A DNA stretch of 31,308 bases, taken from Bacteroidetes bacterium UBA2322. Its GTDB lineage: Bacteria; Bacteroidota; Bacteroidia; Chitinophagales; UBA2359. The first letter of the stretch is position 1. Each line of letters begins with the position of its first letter. Under the pieces are notes generated by a model that was not told the origin of the DNA, ran no database searches, and worked only from the letters and a program-made list of their open reading frames with translations. Of the stretch, positions 16,165 through 22,875 are shown in pieces. The stretch is taken from positions 1-31,308 of the forward strand of contig DDVC01000088.1 of assembly GCA_002345145.1 (NCBI GenBank), written 5' to 3'. Made by a program: the position numbers and the translations under genes.

Positions 16165-17019
16165 ATGAAAATAGCAAATCTTAATTTAAAGTACATCAGA
16201 ACCGAGAAGTTTAAGCTAAACCAAACCGAGTTTGGCAAAATGCTCGACGTGAAAAGAGGCACCATAGGCTCTTACGAAGAAATGCGCGCAGACGTGCCGC
16301 CAGAAACAATGCAAAAATTGGTAAAACTCTACAACGCCACTTTTAGCCCTAAAATTTCTGTGGATATTTTACTGGAACATGACCTACGGCAGGGCGACCT
16401 CTTTACCCCCGATGATACAACCACCCCTCCCGGCGCTGCCGATTTGCAGGGGAAAAACCTGCATGTACAACGCAACTTGGTTATTAGTACTGATGAGTCT
16501 AACCGCGAATTTATAGAATATGTGGACGCAGAATCTGCCCAAGCAAGCGCCGGTTACTTAGCAGGTTACGATAACCACGAGTTTATTGCCTCTTTGCCTA
16601 AGTTTAGACTGCCCTTTTTACCCGAAAATGCCACCTACCGCGCCTTTAAAATTAAGGGCGACTCTATGCTGCCCCTCCCTACCGGCTCTATTGTAGTGGC
16701 GGAGTACATTGATAACTGGGAAAACATAAAAAGCGGCGATACCTATATTGTTATTTCGCAGCACGAAGGTATTGTTTACAAACGTGTTACCAACTTACTT
16801 AAACAACGCGGCGTGTTGCTGCTTAGTTCCGATAACACCATTTATGAGCCTTATATTATTGGCGGACTCGAAATTAAGGAAGTTTGGAAAGCAAAAGCCT
16901 TTATCATTAACGATACTTATGTAGGAGACTCACTCTGGGAACGCCTGTTTGCCGAACTTGCCCACCTGCGGGCAGAGGTAAAAAGACTAAAAGGTAACCA
17001 TGACGAACTGGTTAACTAA
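16165..17019 (+). CDS. LexA-like XRE-HTH/S24 self-cleaving repressor
   Basis: A 284-residue protein. Residues ~8-70 form an XRE HTH (NQTEFGKMLDVKRGTIGSYEE). A variable linker rich in Thr/Pro runs to about 110. From ~125 an S24 (LexA/UmuD/CI) peptidase domain follows. The serine is Ser167 in FKIKGDSMLP and the lysine Lys206 in EGIVYKRV, 39 residues apart (37 in E. coli LexA). Upstream lies ASAGYLAGY; Ala129-Gly130, 37 residues before the serine, fits the Ala-Gly self-cleavage site. The C-terminal ~25 residues form a charged helix. Its place divergent from dinB suggests a damage-responsive repressor that stands in for LexA, as in other Bacteroidota. It follows the short HTH paralogue by 2 bp. 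Confidence 0.93.
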   Translation: MKIANLNLKYIRTEKFKLNQTEFGKMLDVKRGTIGSYEEMRADVPPETMQKLVKLYNATFSPKISVDILLEHDLRQGDLFTPDDTTTPPGAADLQGKNLHVQRNLVISTDESNREFIEYVDAESAQASAGYLAGYDNHEFIASLPKFRLPFLPENATYRAFKIKGDSMLPLPTGSIVVAEYIDNWENIKSGDTYIVISQHEGIVYKRVTNLLKQRGVLLLSSDNTIYEPYIIGGLEIKEVWKAKAFIINDTYVGDSLWERLFAELAHLRAEVKRLKGNHDELVN

Positions 17020-17292
17020 GTATAAGTTGGGGGTTATTTTGCCGGTTTTATTTACACAAAAACCCTACGTACTTACTAAAATTATACGGTTTAACCTGCA
17101 AGTCAACCAAAATCAACCCTTAAACAACTGCACATCAATCTATTTGAGTATCTGTTTTTGCAGTAGTCCCCCACCCTATCAGCCATTAAAACCTATCGGG
17201 CAAATATACTTAAACCGTATAACCCCAAAACCATTGCCCTTAACCAAAGCAAACGCCTGAACCCTTATTGTTTAACCCCTTATCAAGCCTTG

Positions 17293-17331
17293 TAACACCC
17301 TCTGTATGCTAAGTACGGGGGGTTATTTTTT
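17293..17331 (+). terminator. Possible Rho-independent terminator of the HTH-S24 operon
   Basis: TAACACCC at 17293-17300 can pair with GGGGGTTA (17318-17325) with one bulge or mismatch, followed by six T residues (17326-17331). The 17-base loop and its distance of 270 bp from the S24 stop make it a weak candidate. Confidence 0.45.
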
Positions 17332-17393
17332 GGGGTAAGGCGTTATCTATTTTTTACGCTGATTATTTGTAACTACTTACCCTGTGTTTTGGT

Positions 17394-17587
17394 CTTACTA
17401 ATTAGCCTGCAAATACGCCATGAACTTGCAGGGTGAGCAGTAAATCAGTAGCTACTGTTTTTAAAAAATCGGTGCCAATCAGCCGCATCTGTGTTATCTG
17501 TGTGCTAATTTCTGCCGGAAATCTTACCAATTAGCCTGCAAATACGCCATGAACTTGCAGGGTGGTGGTCAGTACCTAAGTAGATAC
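17394..17587 (+). repeat. Composite interspersed repeat, copy A
   Basis: A 194-bp element with two direct arms of about 60 bp (17394-17455 and 17523-17587) flanking a ~67-bp core (CAGCCGCATCTGTGTTATCT and following). The arms share an identical 36-base block (17400-17435 and 17529-17564). Inside each block CCTGCAA and TTGCAGG form a perfect 7-bp hairpin around the loop ATACGCCATGAAC. An inverted, diverged copy lies at 22151-22340. No ORF, transposase or clear terminal inverted repeat is present. Confidence 0.9.
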
Positions 17588-17722
17588 GATTATTTTTTGG
17601 TTAACAAGATGGTAAAATTGAGCGCTGTCTATTACCTTGCATTAGGGCAAAAGCTCGCAAGGTGTGTTTCAGAACATTGGGTTGAAGAAAAAGATAAACC
17701 CCTAACTACACACCTTTTTTTG

Positions 17723-17730
17723 TATCTTTG
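17723..17730 (+). promoter_or_regulatory. Promoter -7 box (TATCTTTG) of fumC
   Basis: A perfect TAnnTTTG match 24 bp before the fumC ATG, so the transcript should begin near 17737 with a ~17-base leader. This excludes the GTG at 17730 as start. The sequence after the box, TGGC, resembles the CGGC that follows the same box at atpD, serS and asd. Confidence 0.7.
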
Positions 17731-17753
17731 TGGCTTCAAAAAAACGAAACATT

Positions 17754-19145
17754 ATGACACAGTACCGTAAAGAAAAAGATACTATGGGCATAGTTTTGGT
17801 GCCTGCCAACCAATACTGGGGTGCACAAACACAGCGCTCCCTCCAAAACTTTACCATTGGTGGGCAACGTATGCCCTTAGAGGTTATCAGAGCATACGCC
17901 ATTCTCAAAAAAGCTGCCGCTTATGCCAATGTAACCTGCGACAATTTCAGCCAAGAAAAAGCCAACCTCATAGCCACCGTTTGCGATGAAATTTTGGAAG
18001 GCACACTAAACGATGAGTTTCCGCTTGTGGTTTGGCAAACAGGCTCCGGCACACAAACCAATATGAACGTGAATGAGGTAATTGCCAACCGAGCACATGT
18101 ACTCAGCGGTGGACAACTTTCGGACGAAAAAAAGGTGCTTCACCCAAACGATGATGTAAACAAATCGCAATCCTCTAACGATAGTTTTCCTACTGCCATG
18201 CACATAGCCGCCTACTCGCTTATAGTAGAGCATACTATTCCTATGGTAGAACAACTGCGCAACACGCTCAAAGAAAAAAGCGAGGCGTTTATGAATGTGG
18301 TTAAAATAGGCAGAACCCATTTTATGGATGCCACTCCGCTCACGTTGGGTCAAGAGTTTTCGGGCTATGTGGCACAGTTAGACCACGGCATTCGCGCCAT
18401 AAGGCATACCCTGCACCACTTGGCAGAGCTGGCTCTGGGCGGCTCAGCAGTAGGCACCGGTATAAACGTGCCCAAAGGTTATGCACAAGAAGTAGCACAG
18501 CAAATAGCCACGCTTACCAAACACCCGTTTGTAACCGCACCAAACAAGTTTGAAGCATTAGCCGCCCACGATGCTATGGTAGAAACATCGGGCGCTTTGA
18601 AAACGCTTGCGGTTAGCCTTATGAAAATAGCCAACGATATACGCATGTTGGCATCGGGACCCCGAAGCGGTATTGGCGAAATTATGATACCCGAAAATGA
18701 ACCCGGCTCTTCAATTATGCCCGGCAAGGTAAACCCCACCCAATCAGAAGCCATGACTATGGTTTGCGCCCAGGTAATGGGAAACGATGTAGCCATAAAC
18801 ATAGGCGGCTGTACCGGTCATTTTGAGCTGAATGTTTTTAAGCCGATGATTATACACAACCTGCTCCAATCTGCCCGATTGCTGGGCGATGCCGCCGACT
18901 CGTTTAACAAACATTGCGCCGTAGGCATTGAACCCAACTACCCGGTTATTAAACGCCACTTAGATAACTCGCTCATGTTAGTAACAGCACTCAATACCAA
19001 AATAGGGTACGACAATGCCGCTAAAATTGCCAAAACCGCTCACGCACAAGGTAAAACCCTTAAAGAAGTAGCCGTAGAACTGGGCTTGCTTACGCCCGAA
19101 GAGTTTGACCAATGGGTAGTACCCGAAAATATGGTGGGCAGGTAA
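17754..19145 (+). CDS. fumC: Fumarate hydratase class II
   Basis: A 463-residue, iron-independent fumarase interconverting fumarate and L-malate in the TCA cycle. The start is the ATG at 17754 (MTQYRKEKDTMG); the promoter box overlaps a further-upstream GTG. Motifs are GSGTQTNMNVNEV, the KSQSSNDSFPTAMH block, GRTHFMDATPLTLGQEF with the catalytic-site His, and the superfamily signature GSSIMPGKVNPTQSE in the mobile loop. GGCTGHFELNVFKP is also typical. Length and all catalytic blocks are normal. It is one of few plus-strand genes, bracketed with dacB and serS by the inverted repeats. Confidence 0.97.
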   Translation: MTQYRKEKDTMGIVLVPANQYWGAQTQRSLQNFTIGGQRMPLEVIRAYAILKKAAAYANVTCDNFSQEKANLIATVCDEILEGTLNDEFPLVVWQTGSGTQTNMNVNEVIANRAHVLSGGQLSDEKKVLHPNDDVNKSQSSNDSFPTAMHIAAYSLIVEHTIPMVEQLRNTLKEKSEAFMNVVKIGRTHFMDATPLTLGQEFSGYVAQLDHGIRAIRHTLHHLAELALGGSAVGTGINVPKGYAQEVAQQIATLTKHPFVTAPNKFEALAAHDAMVETSGALKTLAVSLMKIANDIRMLASGPRSGIGEIMIPENEPGSSIMPGKVNPTQSEAMTMVCAQVMGNDVAINIGGCTGHFELNVFKPMIIHNLLQSARLLGDAADSFNKHCAVGIEPNYPVIKRHLDNSLMLVTALNTKIGYDNAAKIAKTAHAQGKTLKEVAVELGLLTPEEFDQWVVPENMVGR

Positions 19146-19214
19146 CCTTGTATGGAGCAGCAAATTTTTCCCGATTTGTAAAACCTATCTCACCCCTCGC
19201 TTTTATATACCACC

Positions 19215-20735
19215 CTACTCCATCTGTACCAAAGGCAAGAGCAATTGTTCTATTTTTTGCTTCATTTGGCTATTGGTGCAGGTATAGTTATTTACCATAA
19301 TAGTAAACGCCAGCAAACTGCCCTTATTGGTTTTAATATAACCACAGTAGGCGCGGTTATTGCTGATATAGCCGCTTTTGGCTCGAACTTTTCCGGCGGC
19401 GGCGGGCGTGTTCATAAAACTTTTTAGGAAACCGTCATCGGCAGAAGAGCCGGCAAGGGGCAACGATTGGTAAAAATCATCAAAACCGGCATCTTGAGCA
19501 TAATTAGCCAGCACATCGGTCATCATTTTTGCCGATACTGCATTGAGCGGCGATAATCCACTGCCGTCTTGCATAATAAAACCCGCTACATCAATACCCC
19601 GCGCCAGCAGGTTTTGACGCACAGCTTTAATGCCGTTTTCCACTGTGCCGCTGCCGTATTGTTGTTTGCCCATAGCGCGCAGCAGGGTTTCGGCAAACAG
19701 GTTTACACTTCGTTTGTTGCACCAGTAAACAATTTTTTTCACAGGTGGCGATGCCTCTAAATGCAGCATAAACCGCTCTTTTTTTGAATAACTACCCAAT
19801 ATGCTCAACTGCCGCACCGATGTTGCGGGTTGGGCAATGGCAATACCTGCCTGTTCTAAGGCAAGTTGAAGGTTATGCGCAGCAAACACAGCCGGCTCCG
19901 GCACTGAGCCCCTTATTACATACCCGCTTTGGTTGGGCGGAATGGTGCCCCGTGCTACAGCCGTATTCTGATAAGGCGCACCAAAAATATACCCTTCATC
20001 GGTGCTGCCGGCGGCGGTGAGTTGATTGATGAGGGTGAAATTGGGCACGGGTGGAATAATTTTTACCGTTTTTACCACACTACCCGCCTTACCCGATGAC
20101 AAAACCAAATCATATCGGTTTTCGTGAAAATTGAGCCCGCTTACACCCGCCCCAAAATAGTTGCCAATGTCTTCCCATATCCATTGTCGGGGTATCATAT
20201 CATCGGGAAAAAAACCGGCATCGCCAATTATAGCGCCTTCCACCCGCTTAATGCCTCTTTTTTGCACAACAGCTACCCATTGTTTCAGTACTACTTCTAT
20301 GGTAGGAGCAATATCGGAGCGGTTGGTGGCAAGGGTAGGGTCGCCACCACCGGTTATGTATAGGTTGCCGTGCAGGTTGCCGTTGTTATCAATAACGCCA
20401 TCGTATTCTATTTTGGTGGTAAAGGTTTGTTCTGCCCCCAGCACGGTAAGGGCTGCGGCAGTGGTAATAACTTTAAGGGCTGAGGCGGGTCTAAGCGTTT
20501 TTAGCGCATTAGCGGCAGCTATTACTTCACCATTGTTTACCCGTTTTACATAATAGCCCCATGAGGCAGTTTGTAAATCGGCATCGTTGTCAAACCGGTC
20601 AAGGGCGGCTTGTACTGTGGGGTACTTTACAGGCTTGGGTTGGCACAGAGCAGACTGCACCCAAAATACCCATACTGCCAGCGCAATAATTAGTAAGCCT
20701 GTTTTGGGTAGCACAAAGTGTTTGGGCAATATCAT
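19215..20735 (-). CDS. dacB: D-alanyl-D-alanine carboxypeptidase/endopeptidase (PBP4, S13 family)
   Basis: A 506-residue periplasmic enzyme that trims or opens peptidoglycan cross-links. It has an N-terminal hydrophobic signal (TGLLIIALAVWVFWVQSALC). The three penicillin-binding motifs are present: S-x-x-K at PASALK (Ser85, Lys88), S-x-N at NKRSVNLFAE, and K-S-G at RAKSGYISN. A large insert of the S13 type with ITGGGDPTLA, AIIGDAGFF and SGLNFHENRYDL lies between the first and second motifs. Length is normal for DacB. Its start is 70 bp downstream of the serS stop on the same strand, so it is probably transcribed with serS. It converges on fumC with 69 bp between the stops. Confidence 0.95.
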   Translation of the reverse strand: MILPKHFVLPKTGLLIIALAVWVFWVQSALCQPKPVKYPTVQAALDRFDNDADLQTASWGYYVKRVNNGEVIAAANALKTLRPASALKVITTAAALTVLGAEQTFTTKIEYDGVIDNNGNLHGNLYITGGGDPTLATNRSDIAPTIEVVLKQWVAVVQKRGIKRVEGAIIGDAGFFPDDMIPRQWIWEDIGNYFGAGVSGLNFHENRYDLVLSSGKAGSVVKTVKIIPPVPNFTLINQLTAAGSTDEGYIFGAPYQNTAVARGTIPPNQSGYVIRGSVPEPAVFAAHNLQLALEQAGIAIAQPATSVRQLSILGSYSKKERFMLHLEASPPVKKIVYWCNKRSVNLFAETLLRAMGKQQYGSGTVENGIKAVRQNLLARGIDVAGFIMQDGSGLSPLNAVSAKMMTDVLANYAQDAGFDDFYQSLPLAGSSADDGFLKSFMNTPAAAGKVRAKSGYISNNRAYCGYIKTNKGSLLAFTIMVNNYTCTNSQMKQKIEQLLLPLVQME

Positions 20736-20805
20736 GGTTATTCATTAGAACCGGCAACATGCAGTTACACAACACATCAATAATAAGGTGTTTACAATAT
20801 ACCTA

Positions 20806-22083
20806 TTACTCTCCTATACGGTCAAATGAGAGGTAGGGGTGCAAAGCAGCCGGTATGGTAATGCCGGTTTCGGTTTGGTTGTTTTCTAAAAGCGCCGCCA
20901 TTATGCGCGGGAGTGCAAGAGCGCTGCCATTAAGGGTGTGCAGCAGGCGGTTTTTTTTGGTTTCGGGGTCTTTGTAGCGCAGTTTGAGGCGGTTTGCCTG
21001 AAAAGTTTCAAAATTAGAAACCGAGCTTACTTCTAACCAGCGCTGCTGTGCAGCAGAATATACCTCAAAATCATAGGTAAGCGCTGAGGCAAATGACATA
21101 TCGCCGCCGCAAAGACGCAGTATGCGGTAGGGCAACTGCAACTGCTGCAATAATCCTGCTACATGGCGCACCATGTATTCTAAGGTATTGTAAGAGGCAT
21201 CGGGGTGTTGAATTTGCACTATTTCTACCTTGTCAAACTGGTGTAGGCGGTTTAGCCCGCGCACATCTTTACCATAACTTCCGGCTTCGCGCCTAAAACA
21301 GGGCGTATAACCACACACTTTTACCGGCAATTCGTCTTCCCTTAAAATTTCGTCCCTATATAAATTGGTAAGCGGCACTTCGGCAGTAGGAATGAGGTAA
21401 AAACCATCTAACCCTATGTGGTACATTTGCCCTTCTTTATCGGGCAACTGACCGGTGGCATAAGCGCTGGCTTCGTTTACCACATGCGGCACCTGTATTT
21501 CTGTATAACCCGCCGCGTTGGCTTCGCGCAAAAAGAAGTTGATTAGCGCTCGTTGCAGTTGTGCGCCTTTGCCCATATACACCGGAAACCCCGCTCCGGT
21601 TATTTTATTACCTAATTCAAAGTTAATGAGTTGGTATTTACTTGCCAAATCCCAGTGCGGCAGGGCATTTTTGGGCAGTTGGGGTGTATTGCCCCAAGTG
21701 GTTACTACTTCGTTGTCATCGGGTGTTTTTCCTTTTGGCACCGATTGGTGGGGTAAATTGGGCAGTTGCACCAGTGTATCTTGCAGGGTTTCTTCGTTTT
21801 GTTTTGCCTCTGCTTCAAGAGTGGTTATGGTTTCTTTTAGCGTGGAGGTTTGTGCTTTAAGCGCTTCGGCTTCGTCTTTTTTACCTGCTTTAAATGCTGC
21901 GCCTACCTCTTTTGAGAGATTGTTTAGCTGATTGAGCGCTGCGTCTAATTTGTGTTGTATTTGCTTGCGTTGTTCATCTAACTGCAAGGCAGTGTCTATG
22001 AGCGATAAATGGGCAAAGTTTTTAACCGAGAGGCGTTCTTTTATAAAATCGGGATTTGCCCTTATTACGTTAATTTCCAGCAT
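20806..22083 (-). CDS. serS: Seryl-tRNA synthetase
   Basis: A 425-residue class II aminoacyl-tRNA synthetase that charges tRNA-Ser. The N-terminal ~105 residues form the long antiparallel coiled-coil tRNA-binding arm (QLDEQRKQIQHKLDAALNQL and a second helix with many Lys/Glu). The catalytic part has motif 2 (FRREAGSYGKDVRGLNRLHQ), YIPTAEVPLTN-like FYLIPTAEVPLTNLYRDEIL, and motif 3 (LNGSALALPRIMAALLEN). Length and start (MLEINVIRANPDFIKERL) are canonical. A TATCTTTG promoter box lies 27 bp upstream at 22110-22117, just inside the inner edge of repeat copy B. Confidence 0.98.
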   Translation of the reverse strand: MLEINVIRANPDFIKERLSVKNFAHLSLIDTALQLDEQRKQIQHKLDAALNQLNNLSKEVGAAFKAGKKDEAEALKAQTSTLKETITTLEAEAKQNEETLQDTLVQLPNLPHQSVPKGKTPDDNEVVTTWGNTPQLPKNALPHWDLASKYQLINFELGNKITGAGFPVYMGKGAQLQRALINFFLREANAAGYTEIQVPHVVNEASAYATGQLPDKEGQMYHIGLDGFYLIPTAEVPLTNLYRDEILREDELPVKVCGYTPCFRREAGSYGKDVRGLNRLHQFDKVEIVQIQHPDASYNTLEYMVRHVAGLLQQLQLPYRILRLCGGDMSFASALTYDFEVYSAAQQRWLEVSSVSNFETFQANRLKLRYKDPETKKNRLLHTLNGSALALPRIMAALLENNQTETGITIPAALHPYLSFDRIGE

Positions 22084-22109
22084 AATTGCTAAGTTTTATT
22101 TTGAAGCCG

Positions 22110-22117
22110 CAAAGATA
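22110..22117 (-). promoter_or_regulatory. Promoter -7 box (TATCTTTG) of serS
   Basis: The minus strand reads TATCTTTGCGGC, a perfect TAnnTTTG followed by CGGC. The expected transcript start is about 22103, giving a ~20-base leader before the ATG at 22083. Confidence 0.7.
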
Positions 22118-22150
22118 GGGAATAAGGAGAAACGAAGGTATGAAAGTTTG

Positions 22151-22340
22151 GTATCTACTTAGGTACTGCAAACACTGCAAGTTCATGGCATATTTTCAGG
22201 CTAATTGGTAAGATTTCCGGCAGAAATTAGCACACGGATAACACGGATGGAGCTGATTTGCACAGATTTTTGAAAATAGTAGCTACTTAGGTACTGCCTA
22301 CCATGCAGGTTCATGGCGTATTTGAAGGCTAATTTGTAAG
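22151..22340 (-). repeat. Composite interspersed repeat, copy B (inverted)
   Basis: Read on the minus strand this 190-bp element aligns end to end with copy A at 17394-17587. It has the same arm-core-arm order and the same outer edges (CTTAC-AATTAGCC at one end, AGTACCTAAGTAGATAC at the other). The core block GTGCTAATTTCTGCCGGAAA is identical. In both arms the hairpin stem has decayed (for example CCTTCAA against TGCATGG), so this copy looks older or less constrained. Together the two copies flank fumC, dacB and serS. Confidence 0.9.
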
Positions 22341-22354
22341 ATTGCACAAAGAAA

Positions 22355-22414
22355 AACCGCAGAGAGTGCAAAGGCTTTGGCACCATTGCGCTAACCGTTG
22401 CAAGCTTTGCGGTT
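22355..22414. repeat. Imperfect 20-bp inverted repeat
   Basis: AACCGCAGAGAGTGCAAAGG (22355-22374) and the reverse complement of 22395-22414 agree at 16 of 20 positions, with a 20-base loop. The CGCAGAG/GCAAAGG style resembles common degenerate intergenic repeats. It is adjacent to repeat copy B. Confidence 0.6.
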
Positions 22415-22498
22415 ATCACAAGGAATTTAGTTAAAACCAAAACACAGGATAAGAGTTACGAAATTTACATGACCATGCGTTTGCTCTATAGTAAAAAG

Positions 22499-22536
22499 CC
22501 CCGATGTGTGTAGGTTCTTGTCCACACACATCGGGG
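22499..22536 (-). terminator. Rho-independent terminator of atpD-atpC
   Basis: A 13-bp perfect stem (CCCCGATGTGTGT with ACACACATCGGGG) and a 12-base loop. On the minus strand it is followed by GCTTTTTAC. It lies 39 bp past the atpC stop. Confidence 0.88.
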
Positions 22537-22575
22537 ATTATATATAAAGGGAGTTGTAAGAAAAAATCGGGGTAA

Positions 22576-22824
22576 TTACAGCTCGGCAGCAGTTTCGGCT
22601 AAAACCACCACATTATTATTGAGTATTTCGGCAAACCCGCTGCTTATGGTTATGTATTTAACGGCATTGCCTGAGGTAATTTTTACCTTCCCCTCTTTTA
22701 GAGCCGATATTAGCGGGGCGTGGCGGTCTAATACTTCAAACATGCCATCTATGCCGGGCAGTTGAATGCGGTCAGCATCGCCGGTAAATACTTTTTGCTC
22801 TGGGGTGATGAGTTCTATGTGCAT
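22576..22824 (-). CDS. atpC: ATP synthase F1 epsilon subunit, short form
   Basis: An 82-residue protein with the epsilon beta-sandwich only: MHIELITPEQKVFTGDADRIQLPG, then DGMFEVLDRHAPLISALKEG, then the strand block ending NNVVVLAETAAEL. The usual C-terminal two-helix domain (about 50 further residues in E. coli) is absent. This matches the short epsilon seen in Bacteroidota. Epsilon sits in the F1 central stalk and couples rotation; the missing helices are those that inhibit ATP hydrolysis in other bacteria. It lies 51 bp after atpD and before a strong terminator, as a separate atpDC unit; the other atp genes are not in the window. Confidence 0.95.
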   Translation of the reverse strand: MHIELITPEQKVFTGDADRIQLPGIDGMFEVLDRHAPLISALKEGKVKITSGNAVKYITISSGFAEILNNNVVVLAETAAEL

Positions 22825-22875
22825 GGTTTAGAATAAATGAAAATTTAACAAACTGCTCTTAACTTACCGGCAGCA

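Larger units (their letters stand above)
17020..17753. other. 734-bp spacer between the S24 gene and fumC
   Basis: The first ~370 bases hold no gene I can support; an 86-codon frame ending at 17260 overlaps the S24 gene end and lacks protein-like composition. A weak intrinsic terminator lies at 17293-17331. The composite repeat copy A occupies 17394-17587, and the fumC promoter box lies at 17723-17730. No tRNA is visible. Confidence 0.75.
22084..22575. other. 492-bp spacer between serS and atpC
   Basis: It holds the serS promoter (22110-22117), composite repeat copy B (22151-22340), an imperfect 20-bp inverted repeat (22355-22414) and the atpDC terminator (22499-22536). The 79- and 76-codon frames across it run through the repeats and are not credible genes. 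Confidence 0.75.

Noticed and set aside
17000..17260. 86-codon plus-strand frame overlapping the end of the S24 gene
   Set aside because: Composition (many Pro, Leu, Asn, no domain) and lack of any start context suggest chance reading through spacer DNA.
17394..17587. Two repeats of ~36 bases with a spacer as a minimal CRISPR array
   Set aside because: Only two units with a 93-base spacer, the unit recurs inverted 4.6 kb away with the same 'spacer', and no cas genes are present.
17394..17587. Composite repeat as an integron attC site or insertion sequence
   Set aside because: No integrase or transposase, no attC core sites, and no terminal inverted repeats or target duplication at its edges.
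22201..22440. 79-codon minus-strand frame between atpC and serS
   Set aside because: It runs through the composite repeat and the neighbouring inverted repeat and has no protein-like motif.
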